From Halalkalicoccus sp. CG83 (lineage in GTDB: Archaea > Halobacteriota > Halobacteria > Halobacteriales > Halalkalicoccaceae), in NCBI RefSeq assembly GCF_037081715.1, contig NZ_JAZDDH010000001.1:1054001-1118000 (forward strand): 64,000 nucleotides of DNA, given 5' to 3'. This document shows, in pieces, positions 8,486 to 17,637 of this stretch (the stretch's first letter is position 1; every line of letters starts with the position of its first letter). The notes beneath the pieces were generated by a model. It was not told where the DNA came from, ran no database searches, and saw only the letters and a list, made by a program, of their open reading frames with translations. A program made the translations under genes and the position numbers.

Positions 8486-9588
8486 CCCACGACCTGGATC
8501 GGCACCGGCGTGAAACAGAGCAGGCCGAGGACGAGCGTCGCGACCCCGACGACTACCCGTCCGGCGCCGAGCTCCCGGTCGTCGATCGGCGTGGCCGAGC
8601 CGACGAAGGAGAACACCAGCGCGAGAAAGCCCCAGAACGCCCAGATGAACGCGGCGTCGCCGGGGACGTCACGGACGTAGTAGAGATAGCCGGCCAGTCC
8701 GAACAGCACCGCGGGAACGAGCGCGGCGATCCGGTCCTGTTGATCGCCGAGGATCGCCCGGAGGACGTGCCCGCCGTCGAGCTGTCCGACCGGGAGCAGG
8801 TTGAGAAACGTGACGAACATCCCGACCCAGCCGCCGATCACCACCGGGTTGACCGACGTCGCGGGGTTGTCGTAGTGGAGCGGCTGATCGACGATCCACG
8901 CGAGCAGTTCGAGCAACGGCGGGTACCCCAGTTCGATCTGGACGGCGTTGGGATCACCTACGAGCGCCTGGGGCGCGGTGACCGGCGGGAGGTGGAGTCC
9001 GACGACGGTGACGACGACCGTCGCCACGAGCCCTGCGATCGGGCCGGCGATGCCGATGTCGAACAGCGCCTTCCGGCTGGGGATCTGTCCCTTCATCTTG
9101 ATCACCGCGCCCATGGTTCCGATCAGCGTCGGAATCGGGATGAAGTAGGGCAGCGAGGCGTTCACCCTGTGATACCGACTCAGCACGTAGTGGCCGAGCT
9201 CGTGGACGCCGAGAACGCCCATGATCGCGAGCGTGAACGGCCAGGCGTGAACGACCTCCGCCGAGAGCGGATCGAGGTGGTACCAGAGCGAGCCCGCGAA
9301 CAGCGTCGAGAGGACGGTCGCGACGAACAGCACGAGGTTGGTCCACGGGATCCCGTCGATCCCGAGATCGACGGGTTCGGCGACCAATACCCACTCGCCG
9401 TACTCGCGGGTGAGTCGGACCTCGTAGCCTCGCTCGCGGAACACGGGCCAGAGCTCCCGGAGAACGGTCCGACTCGAGGTTCGGGGACTACCGTAGTATC
9501 GTAGCGTCTCTCCGTCGGTCGCCGTCTCGTAAACGTTGAAAACGTGACCGAGTTCGGTGGGTGGTGGGCCCGCCCGGAGATCGCTCAT
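8482..9588 (-). CDS. site-2 protease (M50 family), no PDZ
   Basis: A membrane metalloprotease of 368 residues that would cleave substrates within the membrane. About 80 soluble N-terminal residues precede the transmembrane core. The zinc site HELGH spans residues 129-133 and the distal aspartate lies in LLPVGQLDGGH in a later helix. The region PSRKALFDIGIAGPIAGL is typical of the archaeal S2P-like family. No PDZ domain is present, unlike the second M50 protein at 13.7 kb. Its substrate is unknown. Confidence 0.92.
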   Translation of the reverse strand: MSDLRAGPPPTELGHVFNVYETATDGETLRYYGSPRTSSRTVLRELWPVFRERGYEVRLTREYGEWVLVAEPVDLGIDGIPWTNLVLFVATVLSTLFAGSLWYHLDPLSAEVVHAWPFTLAIMGVLGVHELGHYVLSRYHRVNASLPYFIPIPTLIGTMGAVIKMKGQIPSRKALFDIGIAGPIAGLVATVVVTVVGLHLPPVTAPQALVGDPNAVQIELGYPPLLELLAWIVDQPLHYDNPATSVNPVVIGGWVGMFVTFLNLLPVGQLDGGHVLRAILGDQQDRIAALVPAVLFGLAGYLYYVRDVPGDAAFIWAFWGFLALVFSFVGSATPIDDRELGAGRVVVGVATLVLGLLCFTPVPIQVVG

Positions 9589-9669
9589 CGGATCGGCTTA
9601 GGGTTGGGAGGGCATAAGCCTTGGATGATCCGGGCGGTGGAGGGCCGAAGCGTCAGCGGGACCGGTCGA

Positions 9670-9918
9670 TCACTGGGCGGGGGTTACGCGCCAGGTCGTC
9701 GCACTCGTGTAGGACCACTTCTCGATGTTCAGGTCGTCGGCCGAGTCGCGGAGCTTCACCATGATCGCGCCGATCTCCTTGGGCGAGAGGTCCACCTCGT
9801 CCGCGATGAACTTGCCCTTGAAGTACAGCTCGCCGCCGGCAGCGCGCTGGTTAAGGTACCGCTTAAGCCGTTCTTCCTTCGATTCCGCCGTCGTAGAGGG
9901 CTGCGTCGTTGTGCTCAT
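9670..9918 (-). CDS. small haloarchaeal winged-helix-like protein
   Basis: An 82-residue conserved-looking protein with a disordered Ser/Thr N-terminus. The core KGKFIADEVDLSPKEIGAIMVKL reads as a helix-turn-helix, followed by a wing (EKWSYTSATTWRVT). I recognise it as a haloarchaea-type short protein of unknown function, possibly a transcription factor. A perfect anti-SD complement stands 9 nt before its ATG and an inverted repeat lies 38 bp upstream, so it is probably well translated and regulated. Confidence 0.75.
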   Translation of the reverse strand: MSTTTQPSTTAESKEERLKRYLNQRAAGGELYFKGKFIADEVDLSPKEIGAIMVKLRDSADDLNIEKWSYTSATTWRVTPAQ

Positions 9919-9927
9919 CTTCTCCTC

Positions 9928-9979
9928 ATCACCTCCTTAACCCCCCACTAATGATATACCCTGAGGATGTTTAGGGTAT
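9928..9979 (-). promoter_or_regulatory. strong Shine-Dalgarno and upstream inverted repeat
   Basis: Read on the minus strand, GGAGGTGAT at 9936-9928 is a nine-base complement to the 16S rRNA tail, 9 nt from the ATG of the 82-residue protein. Upstream, ATACCCT (9956-9962) and AGGGTAT (9973-9979) form a 7-bp inverted repeat with a 10-bp spacer, separated by about one helical turn. This looks like an operator. The repeat geometry is seen directly; the regulatory role is inferred. Confidence 0.5.
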
Positions 9980-10148
9980 CTTTAACGTGAAGTAACTCGA
10001 AAGGAATCGTTCACGACGCTTCAAAAACGCCGTAGACGTTTTATAATCGGATTAGCGACGTTCGTTTACCACTACGAGTTCCGGACTTACGTATCTGTCG
10101 AATTCGCCTCGATCGCGGAGAGTTAACGACGCTTCGCCCGCGTTCGCG

Positions 10149-10970
10149 TCAGTCGCGGGTGTGGACCCAGAACTCCTCGTCGGTCGTGACCTCCTTTTTG
10201 AAGATGGGCACCTCGCTCTTCAGCCGATTGATGCCGTCCTCGACGGTGCGAAACGCCTCACCGCGGTGGCCCGCCAGGACGACGACGAAGACGATGTCCT
10301 CGCCCGTCGGGATGAGGCCCGTCCGGTGGTGCATGCGAACCTCGTAGACACCGTCGCGCGATTCGAGCTCCTCGCGGAGCGCGGTGAGACGTCGGTCTGC
10401 GACGCCTTCGTACGTCTCGAACTCGAGCGCCTCGGTCGGGGCGTCGTCCGCGCCGTCCTTCTCGCGCACCCGACCGGTGAAGGTGGCGATCGCACCCGCG
10501 CGGTCGGCCCGGGGCGAGCGCTTGACCCGCGAGACGAGCGTCTCGAGCGTGACGTGGGGCTCGGTCGACTCGAGCGCGTCGCAGACGCGCTCGACGTCCA
10601 CGTCCCCGGCGTCGGTCGCCTCGGCGAGCACCGGTCCACGGCCCCCGCGCTCCCCGAGCACCACCTGCGGGATCATGGCGTCGTCGAACCCCTCGACGAC
10701 CGCGTAGTCGTGTTCGGGAGCGAGATCGTCGAGGATCGCTTCGAGGCCTCGATCCGCCCCGGACGCGACCCAGCTTCCGTCGTCGGCGATCCCGTAGGTC
10801 GTCCCCATACTCGTCTCGCGCTCGTCGGCGTCGAGTCCGGTCGCGTCCGCCGGGGGTTCGTCCAGGCGTTCGACCGTCGCGACCCGGCCGCGCTCCGCGA
10901 GGTGTTCGGCGATCCGTCCTGTGAGGGCCGTCGTGGCGCCGGCGGGGCCGACGATTCCGAGCGTGTACAT
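10149..10970 (-). CDS. moaE: MobB-MoaE fusion, molybdopterin synthase large subunit
   Basis: A 273-residue two-domain protein of molybdenum cofactor synthesis. Residues 1-105 resemble the MobB GTP-binding domain (MYTLGIVGPAGATTALTGRIA), but the P-loop lacks the canonical GKT lysine, so nucleotide binding is uncertain. Residues 125-273 are MoaE, which with MoaD inserts sulfur into precursor Z: AGAIATFTGRVREKDG, MHHRTGLIPTGEDIVFVVV and HRGEAFRTVEDGINRLKSEVPIFKKE. No other moa genes are adjacent. The fusion is known in haloarchaea. Confidence 0.9.
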   Translation of the reverse strand: MYTLGIVGPAGATTALTGRIAEHLAERGRVATVERLDEPPADATGLDADERETSMGTTYGIADDGSWVASGADRGLEAILDDLAPEHDYAVVEGFDDAMIPQVVLGERGGRGPVLAEATDAGDVDVERVCDALESTEPHVTLETLVSRVKRSPRADRAGAIATFTGRVREKDGADDAPTEALEFETYEGVADRRLTALREELESRDGVYEVRMHHRTGLIPTGEDIVFVVVLAGHRGEAFRTVEDGINRLKSEVPIFKKEVTTDEEFWVHTRD

Positions 10971-11059
10971 ACGTGCGTAGACGTCCGGTGGTGGTTTGTA
11001 GGTGTCGCCGGAGTGAGTTGATAATCCTTAAGCCGCCGTCCGGGTAACCCGAAGCAAGC

Positions 11060-11785
11060 ATGAACGTGGTCGTTTCTATCGGCGGCAGCGTGCTCGCGCC
11101 GAATCTCGGCGACGACCGGGTCGAGGAGCACGCCGCCGTCATCGAGGACCTCGCCGACGACGGCTGTTCGATCGGCGCGGTGGTCGGCGGCGGCGGGGTA
11201 GCCCGCGCGTACATCGCCGCCGCCCGTGAGATCGGAGCCAACGAGATCGAGCTCGACACCATCGGAATCGACGTCACCCGGATCAACGCCCGGCTGTTGA
11301 TCGCCGCGCTCGGCGAGTCGGTCGCCCCTGCGCCCGCGACGAACTACGAGGACGCCGGAGAGGTGCTCCGGAACGGCGACGTCTGCGTGATGGGTGGGGT
11401 CGCCCCCGCGCAGACGACCGACGCGGTCAGCGCCGCGCTCGCGGAGTACGTCAACGCGGACCTGCTCGTCTACGCCACGAGCGTCCCGGGCGTCTTCGAC
11501 GCCGATCCGCAGGAGGACGACGACGCAGAGCGGTTCGACCGGATCACCGCGAGCGAGCTCGTCGACACCATCGCGGACATCGAGATGACCGCCGGCTCCT
11601 CGGCGCCCGTGGACCTGCTCGCCGCGAAGATCATCGAGCGCTCGGGGATGCGCACGATCGTCCTCGACGGCACCGAGCCCGCGCGGATCACGAGCGCCGT
11701 CCGATACGGGGATCACGACGGAACCGACGTGATCCCCGAGGGCGTCGGCGACGAACCCACCTACTGGGCGGAGAATGAACGCTGA
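11060..11785 (+). CDS. pyrH: UMP kinase
   Basis: Archaeal UMP kinase (amino-acid-kinase fold), 241 residues, making UDP from UMP. It shows the phosphate-binding VSIGGSVLAP at the N-terminus and VVGGGGVARAYI. The nucleotide-site region is LLVYATSVPGVFDADP, and PVDLLAAKIIERSGM lies near the end. An AT-rich TATA-like element (TAATCCTTAAG) sits about 30 nt before the ATG, consistent with a short or absent leader. The stop overlaps the lysS start by 11 bp, so the two genes are translationally coupled. Confidence 0.94.
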   Translation: MNVVVSIGGSVLAPNLGDDRVEEHAAVIEDLADDGCSIGAVVGGGGVARAYIAAAREIGANEIELDTIGIDVTRINARLLIAALGESVAPAPATNYEDAGEVLRNGDVCVMGGVAPAQTTDAVSAALAEYVNADLLVYATSVPGVFDADPQEDDDAERFDRITASELVDTIADIEMTAGSSAPVDLLAAKIIERSGMRTIVLDGTEPARITSAVRYGDHDGTDVIPEGVGDEPTYWAENER

Positions 11786-13442
11786 GACCGACGCGGACCC
11801 GTACACGCTCCACGAGGACGAGCCGAACGAGGGACGGCGAGGCTACGTCTTCTGGGCCGACGAGATCGCCGACGAGATCGAGGGGAGGAACCCCGACGAG
11901 CCGATCATCGTCAAGGGCGGCATCTCCCCCTCCGGCGTGCCGCACCTGGGCAACGTCAACGAGATCCTCCGGGGCTACTTCGTCGCCGAGGTGTTGCGCC
12001 AGCGCGGCCACGAGGTCCGGCAGGTGTTCACCGCGGACGACCGTGACCGCCTCAGAGGGCTGCCCCGCAAGCTCGCGGATCTCGACGGCGAGATCGTCGA
12101 TCTCGGCGAGGTCGACGCGGGCGCGCTCGGGCGCAACCTCGGCAGACCCTACACCGACGTCCCCGATCCCTTCGGCTGCTGTGAGTCCTACGGCGCACAC
12201 TTCTCCGAACTGATCCGACGCAGCGCCGAGGCGATCGACGTTCCGCTCGAGATCGCCTCGAACACCCGAATGTACGAGGAGGGCGAGTTCGAGGACGCGA
12301 CCCGCCGGCTGCTCGCAAACCGCGAGCACGCCCGCGAGGTGCTCTCTGCGTACCAGGGCGGCGTCGACGAGGAGTACGTGCCGTTCCTCGCGCGATGTGA
12401 GAGCTGCGGCCACCTGACCGACCGGGTGACCGCCGTGGATCTCGAGGCGGGGACCGTCGAGTACGAGTGCGTCGACGTCGAGGCCGGCGAGCAGATCATC
12501 GAGGGCTGTGGCCACGAGGGAACCGCCACGCTACGCGAGGGAAAGCTCCCCTGGCGCTTCGAGTGGGTCGCCCAGTGGGAGATCCTCGGCGTCGACTTCG
12601 AGCCGTTCGGGAAGGACCACGCGGAGGGATCGTGGCCGAGCGGGGTCGACATCGCGCGAAACGTCTTCGAATTCGAGCCGCCGGTGCCGATGGTCTACGA
12701 GTGGTTCACGCTCAACGGCGAGCCCTTCTCCTCCTCGGCGGGCAACGTGATGCTCGTCTCGGAGGTGCTGGAGCTGATCGAGCCCGAAGTGCTTCGCTAC
12801 TTCTTCGCGAAGGACCCCAGCCGCGCCCGGGACTTCGACGTCGAACGCATCGATCTCCTCGTGGACGAGTTCGACCGGCTCGAACGGATCTACTTCGGCG
12901 AGGAGGAGGCGAGCGAGCGCGAGCGAGCGCGCGCAGAACGGGTCTATCCGTTCTGCGTCGAGGAGGTACGCGAGGACCGGATCCGTCTGCCGTACACGTT
13001 CGCGGCCGTGCTGGGCATGACCGACGATCCCGACCTCCGCGAGGAGATCGCCCGCCGTGAGGGACACATCTCCGCGGAGACCCCCGAATGGGCGATCGAG
13101 GAGGCGCTCTCGCGCGTCGAACGGGCCCGCACCTGGGCGCGGCAGACCGGAAACGAGTACGACTACGAGCTCCAGCGGACCGAGCTACCCGCAGTCGATC
13201 TCGACCCTGCCGTCGAGCGGGCGCTCTCGGAGCTCGCGGACTTCGTCGAGGACCACGACGACCCCGAGGCGATCCAGGGCGAGATCTACGAGACCGCGAA
13301 GCGCCACGACGTACCGGTCGGCGAGTTCTTCGCGACCGGCTATCGGCTCTTCTTCGACCAGGAGCAGGGGCCGAAGCTCGGCCCGTTCCTCGCGAAGCTC
13401 GACCGCGAGTTCGTCCTCGCGCGGCTGCGTCGCGAGCGTTGA
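11775..13442 (+). CDS. lysS: lysine--tRNA ligase, class I
   Basis: Class I LysRS, the archaeal type unrelated to bacterial LysS, 555 residues. The HIGH-like motif is ISPSGVPHLGNVNE near residue 53 and the KMSKS-equivalent is FSSSAGNVM near residue 320. A Cys cluster (CESCGH and CGHEG) fits the zinc-binding insertion, and a C-terminal helical anticodon-binding bundle follows. It is the second gene of the pyrH-lysS operon. Confidence 0.95.
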   Translation: MNAETDADPYTLHEDEPNEGRRGYVFWADEIADEIEGRNPDEPIIVKGGISPSGVPHLGNVNEILRGYFVAEVLRQRGHEVRQVFTADDRDRLRGLPRKLADLDGEIVDLGEVDAGALGRNLGRPYTDVPDPFGCCESYGAHFSELIRRSAEAIDVPLEIASNTRMYEEGEFEDATRRLLANREHAREVLSAYQGGVDEEYVPFLARCESCGHLTDRVTAVDLEAGTVEYECVDVEAGEQIIEGCGHEGTATLREGKLPWRFEWVAQWEILGVDFEPFGKDHAEGSWPSGVDIARNVFEFEPPVPMVYEWFTLNGEPFSSSAGNVMLVSEVLELIEPEVLRYFFAKDPSRARDFDVERIDLLVDEFDRLERIYFGEEEASERERARAERVYPFCVEEVREDRIRLPYTFAAVLGMTDDPDLREEIARREGHISAETPEWAIEEALSRVERARTWARQTGNEYDYELQRTELPAVDLDPAVERALSELADFVEDHDDPEAIQGEIYETAKRHDVPVGEFFATGYRLFFDQEQGPKLGPFLAKLDREFVLARLRRER

Positions 13443-13484
13443 CGCCGACCGAAGCTTTTTGCCAATCGGTATCACACGACGTCC

Positions 13485-13667
13485 ATGGACGAGACGTTCG
13501 TCCGGCTCATCTGTCCCGGCTGTCAGACGACCTGGAAACGGCCGCCCGGCGAACTGCCCACCCACGACCACGACTTCGCGTGTCACGACTGTGAGACCGA
13601 GCGCCGTCTTTCGGAGTTCACCCGGACCGATCACGACCTCGCGGTGTTGAAGCAGTTCCAGGGGTAG
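13485..13667 (+). CDS. small CxxC zinc-binding protein
   Basis: A 60-residue protein with two CxxC pairs, LICPGCQ and FACHDCE, plus His residues between them, a compact zinc-ribbon layout. The acidic remainder and short length match families of tiny haloarchaeal zinc proteins, most of unknown role. It begins 42 bp after lysS and may be read from the same transcript. Its function is unknown; nucleic-acid or protein binding is plausible. Confidence 0.72.
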   Translation: MDETFVRLICPGCQTTWKRPPGELPTHDHDFACHDCETERRLSEFTRTDHDLAVLKQFQG

Positions 13668-13714
13668 TCCGCCCATCACAACCCATTTGAGCGCCGCCCG
13701 CCGAAAGAGGGACA

Positions 13715-15463
13715 ATGAGTACGCTCACGTGGGTGCTGCTCGGCGTCGTCGTCTACTGGACGGCGCTGCTCGCGCTCCGTAACCGGGGCGCGCTGCCGGG
13801 CTACGTCGGCACCCAGGGCCCGATAATTACCCTCCACACCAAACGCGGTCGAGCGGTGCTCGATCGCCTCTCGCGACCGAAGCGGTTCTGGCGGGCGTTC
13901 AGCAACGTCGGCGTCGGAATCGCGCTCGTCGTGATGATGCTGTCGTTCGTCTTCGTCCTCTTCGCGGCGATCTCGGCGCTGTACGCCTCCGAACAGACCG
14001 CCGTCACCGAGCCCAGAAACGTCGTCGTCATCCCCGGCGTCAACGACTTCCTCCCCCTCTCGGTCGCCCCCGAGATCGTCTTCGGCCTGCTCGTCGCGCT
14101 GGTCGTCCACGAGGGCGCCCACGGACTGCTCTGTCGGGTCGAGGGGATCGAGATCGACTCGATGGGGATCGCCCTCCTGGCGATCGTCCCGATCGGCGCG
14201 TTCGTCGAACCGGACCAGGAGAGCCAGCGGCGCGCCGACCGCGGCGGCAAGACGCGGATGTTCGCCGCCGGCGTCACCGCGAACATGGTCGTGATGATCG
14301 TCGCCTTCGGGCTCCTGTTCGGCCCGGTGACGGGTGCGATCGCGGTCGCTCCCGGCGCGGCCGTCGGCGGCACGTTCCCGGGATCGCCGGCCGCAGAGGC
14401 GGGGATCGACGCCGGCGACCGGATCACCGCGATCGACGGCGAACCGATCGACGACGAGGCCGCCCTCGAGTCGGCAGTCGCGGAGGGCGACGCGACGGCG
14501 ACCGTCACCGTCGATGGCGAACGCGAGGTGACCGTCGAGCGTTCTGCGTTCGTCGTCGGGGCCGCCGAGGACGGCCCCGCGGGGCTCTCGACCAGTGACA
14601 CGATCGTCGCAGTCGACGGCGAGCCAGTGACCACCGAGAGCGAGTTCCGCAGCGCCATCTCCGAGGAGGGGGTCGTCACCGTCGAGACCGACGACGGCCA
14701 GGAGCACACCTTCCCCGCAGGGGCGCTCTCGACCGTCAGCGAGGACGGCGCCGCGAGCGAGACCGGGATGCCGACGGGCGAGCAGGTAGTGATAACGGCG
14801 ATCGACGGCGAACGAGTCGTCGACAGCAGCGCGCTGACCGCCGCCCTCCAGGAGACCGAGCCCGGACAGACCGTCGAGGTCGAGGCCTACGTCGACGGCG
14901 AACCAGCGACGTACACGGTCGAACTCGGCGAGCACCCCGAGGGTGACCACGGCGCCATAGGAATACAGGTACAGCCAGGCGTCACCGGCGTCGTGGTCAA
15001 CGACTTCGGGATCCAGCCCTATCCGGCGAACGCGTTCCTCTCGATGCTCGGCGGCGGGGAGGGGGGAACGAGCACGTTCATCAGCGCGATCGGCGTCGCG
15101 CTCCTGCTGCCGATCGCCTCCGTCACCGGGTTCGCGACGTTCAACTTCGCGGGGTTCACGGGCTACGTGACGAACTTCTACGTCGTCGAGGGCGCGTTGG
15201 CACCGCTGGGCGGCGGCGTCTTCCTGCTCGCGAACCTGCTGTTCTGGACCGGCTGGATCAACCTCAACCTCGCCTTCTTCAACTGCATCCCCGCCTTCCC
15301 GCTCGACGGCGGACACATCCTCCGGACCAGCACCGAGGCGATCGTCTCACGGCTGCCGTTCGAGGCGAGCTACGAACTCACGAAGACGGTGACGATCTCC
15401 GTCGGCGTCACGATGCTCGTCGGACTGCTCGTGATGATCTTCGGCCAGGGACTGCTGGTGTGA
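13715..15463 (+). CDS. site-2 protease (M50 family) with internal PDZ domains
   Basis: A 582-residue membrane protease. After two N-terminal helices, the zinc motif HEGAH occupies residues 132-136. A long extracytoplasmic insert (about residues 215-420) contains two to three PDZ-like repeats, recognisable from AGIDAGDRITAIDGEPI and SDTIVAVDGEPVTTES. The second metal-binding segment, FFNCIPAFPLDGGH, follows in the C-terminal membrane part. This is the RseP/S2P layout, in which PDZ domains gate substrates. Its target regulator is not in the window. An AGAGGG ribosome-binding-site-like sequence lies before the ATG. Confidence 0.93.
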   Translation: MSTLTWVLLGVVVYWTALLALRNRGALPGYVGTQGPIITLHTKRGRAVLDRLSRPKRFWRAFSNVGVGIALVVMMLSFVFVLFAAISALYASEQTAVTEPRNVVVIPGVNDFLPLSVAPEIVFGLLVALVVHEGAHGLLCRVEGIEIDSMGIALLAIVPIGAFVEPDQESQRRADRGGKTRMFAAGVTANMVVMIVAFGLLFGPVTGAIAVAPGAAVGGTFPGSPAAEAGIDAGDRITAIDGEPIDDEAALESAVAEGDATATVTVDGEREVTVERSAFVVGAAEDGPAGLSTSDTIVAVDGEPVTTESEFRSAISEEGVVTVETDDGQEHTFPAGALSTVSEDGAASETGMPTGEQVVITAIDGERVVDSSALTAALQETEPGQTVEVEAYVDGEPATYTVELGEHPEGDHGAIGIQVQPGVTGVVVNDFGIQPYPANAFLSMLGGGEGGTSTFISAIGVALLLPIASVTGFATFNFAGFTGYVTNFYVVEGALAPLGGGVFLLANLLFWTGWINLNLAFFNCIPAFPLDGGHILRTSTEAIVSRLPFEASYELTKTVTISVGVTMLVGLLVMIFGQGLLV

Positions 15464-15541
15464 GTCCGACCGACTCGGTTCCGTCCCCGTCCCCGTTTCC
15501 GGCGGCGACAATCACGACCCACCGGAGACCGTATCACTAGC

Positions 15542-15823
15542 ATGGACGATCACGACGTGGTTCGCGTCTGGCTCGTCGAGCGGACCTACTCGGACGACGA
15601 GCAGAACGTCATCATCCTCACCTACGCGACGCCCGACGGCGAACGCGAGTTCCGAAAGGAGCGCGCCCTCACGAGCTTCAGCGGCGGGGACCGACCGACG
15701 ACGGCGGCGGTGGAGGGCGATCCTGACAACCTGGGAAGCGTCAGCGACCCCGAGACCCGCGAGCGGTACGCGGCCGAAGTCGAGCGCGTCCGGGAGCGCC
15801 ACGACCCCGACGACGCCGTGTAG
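15542..15823 (+). CDS. hypothetical haloarchaeal protein, 93 aa
   Basis: A short acidic protein with no cysteine pairs or membrane segment. Residues 1-40 look like a beta-hairpin (VRVWLVERTYSDDEQNVIILTY) and the C-terminus is a charged helix ending HDPDDAV. Composition and codon use are those of a real gene, and it lies 36 bp before the HemQ-like gene on the same strand, so co-transcription is likely. No family is recognised; it may be an accessory to the heme protein next to it. Confidence 0.65.
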   Translation: MDDHDVVRVWLVERTYSDDEQNVIILTYATPDGEREFRKERALTSFSGGDRPTTAAVEGDPDNLGSVSDPETRERYAAEVERVRERHDPDDAV

Positions 15824-15858
15824 AAAGGTCCTTCCCGCCCGCGTCCGAACCGCCGCAC

Positions 15859-17637
15859 ATGTCACGACGCGAGCCGCCCCGGACCGAGGAGGGGCTGTAC
15901 GTGCTACACGACCTGCGGAGCGTGGACTGGGACGCCTGGCGTGGGGCCGCCGAGCGCGACCGGGAGGCAGCGATCGAGGAGGGCGTCGCATTCCTCGAGT
16001 CCCACGTCGACACGGAGGAGGGCGACTCGGCGGTGTTCAGCGTGCTCGGACACAAGGCCGACCTGCTGATCCTGCATCTCCGGCCGACCCTCGCCGAACT
16101 CGACACCGCCGAGCGGGAGTTCGAGGGCTGTGCGCTCGCGGAGTTCACCGACCGGGCGAGTTCCTACGTCTCGGTGACGGAGGCGTCGGGCTACACCGAC
16201 GCCGCCGCCGACTACTTCGACCCCGACGCGGAGGCCGACCCCGGACTCCGGCGCTACATGGACTCGCGGCTCTACCCCAAGCTCCCCGACACGGAGTTCG
16301 TCAGCTTCTACCCGATGTCGAAGCGCCGAGACCCGGAGTACAACTGGTACGACCTCCCGTTCGAGGAGCGCGCGGAGCTGATGGGGGCCCACGGCGACAT
16401 CGGCCGGGAGTACGCGGGGAAGGTGACCCAGATCATCTCCGGCAGCGTCGGCATGGACGACCACGAGTGGGGCGTGACGCTCTTCGCCGACGACATGACC
16501 GAGATCAAACACCTGCTTTACGAGATGCGCTTCGACCCCTCCTCCTCGAAGTACGCGGAGTTCGGCCGCTTCTACACCGGCCGGCGCTTCCCACCCGCCG
16601 ACCTGGAGGCGTTCCTCGCCGGCGAGGCGGTACCGGTCGACGACACGGACGACACTGCCGACGATATCGACGCCGGCTTCGCCGGGACGCTCGCGGACCT
16701 CGGCGTCGAGATCGACGCGCCCGCGGGCGCCCACGGACTGGTGCTTCGCTCGGAGGCCGACGTCGAGACCGTCCGCGAGGAGGTCGACGGGCTCCGAGGC
16801 AACTTCGAGCACTACGACAGCCACGTGCTGACGGAGGTGTACGATGGCGATTCGACGACGGTCGTCAGCGTCTGGGAGACCGAGCGCGCCGCCGACACCG
16901 CGCGGGGCTTCCTCGAGGAGCTTCCGGGCGTCACGGAAGTGATCGCGGGCGCGCTCGGCGGGGACGTCGAACCCGCAGAGACCGGCGAGTCCGGATCGGA
17001 GGACGACATCCGCGGCGAACTCGCCGACCTCGACATCTACGCGGGCAAGCCCCACGGCGAGGACGTCTACGCGATGGTGCTCTACTCGGAGGCCGACCCC
17101 GAGGAGCTCCGACCCGAGGTCGAGGACCTCGCCGAGGGGTTCGACCGCTACGACACCCACGTCAAGACCGCCACCTACCGGGCGAGCGACGGCGGCCGGT
17201 CCGCGGTCGTGAGCATCTGGGAGACGGCCGACGCCGCCGACACCGCCGGCGGCTTTCTCGCCGACCTCCCGGGGATCGTCGCCCGCGCGGGACAGGGTCC
17301 CGCGGAGGAAACGAGCGGGGAGGAACGACCCGCGAGTCGCGCGGGCCAGGAGCCGGGCTTCGGGACGATGGGGATGTTCTACACCGTGAAGCCCGAACAC
17401 AGAGAGGAGTTCGTCGATAAGTTCGGCACCGTCGGCGGTCTCCTCGAGGAGATGGAGGGCCACCACGAGACCGCCCTGATGGTGAACGTCGGCGACGAGA
17501 ACGACATGTTCATCGCCAGCCAGTGGCGCTCGCGGGAGGACGCGATGGCCTTTTTCCGTTCGGATGCCTTCCGCGACACCGTCCAGTGGGGCCGTGACGT
17601 GCTCGCGGATCGCCCGCGCCACGTCTTCCTCGCATGA
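15859..17637 (+). CDS. HemQ/chlorite-dismutase-like heme protein fused to ABM domain
   Basis: A 592-residue multidomain protein. Residues 1-250 belong to the HemQ/chlorite dismutase family, with YPMSKRR, NWYDLPFEERAELM, HGDIGREYAGKV (His178) and DDHEWGVTLFADD. HemQ proteins bind heme and, in bacteria, convert coproheme to heme b. Next come two similar segments (about 270-365 and 385-475), each with the pattern LxLRSEAD/LYSEAD, a FEHYDSHV/FDRYDTHV motif and a VVSVWET/VVSIWET strand. Residues 500-592 form an antibiotic-biosynthesis-monooxygenase (ABM) domain related to heme-degrading enzymes. A Cld-ABM fusion is known in haloarchaea (PitA of Haloferax). A membrane protein gene overlaps its stop. 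Confidence 0.9.
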   Translation: MSRREPPRTEEGLYVLHDLRSVDWDAWRGAAERDREAAIEEGVAFLESHVDTEEGDSAVFSVLGHKADLLILHLRPTLAELDTAEREFEGCALAEFTDRASSYVSVTEASGYTDAAADYFDPDAEADPGLRRYMDSRLYPKLPDTEFVSFYPMSKRRDPEYNWYDLPFEERAELMGAHGDIGREYAGKVTQIISGSVGMDDHEWGVTLFADDMTEIKHLLYEMRFDPSSSKYAEFGRFYTGRRFPPADLEAFLAGEAVPVDDTDDTADDIDAGFAGTLADLGVEIDAPAGAHGLVLRSEADVETVREEVDGLRGNFEHYDSHVLTEVYDGDSTTVVSVWETERAADTARGFLEELPGVTEVIAGALGGDVEPAETGESGSEDDIRGELADLDIYAGKPHGEDVYAMVLYSEADPEELRPEVEDLAEGFDRYDTHVKTATYRASDGGRSAVVSIWETADAADTAGGFLADLPGIVARAGQGPAEETSGEERPASRAGQEPGFGTMGMFYTVKPEHREEFVDKFGTVGGLLEEMEGHHETALMVNVGDENDMFIASQWRSREDAMAFFRSDAFRDTVQWGRDVLADRPRHVFLA

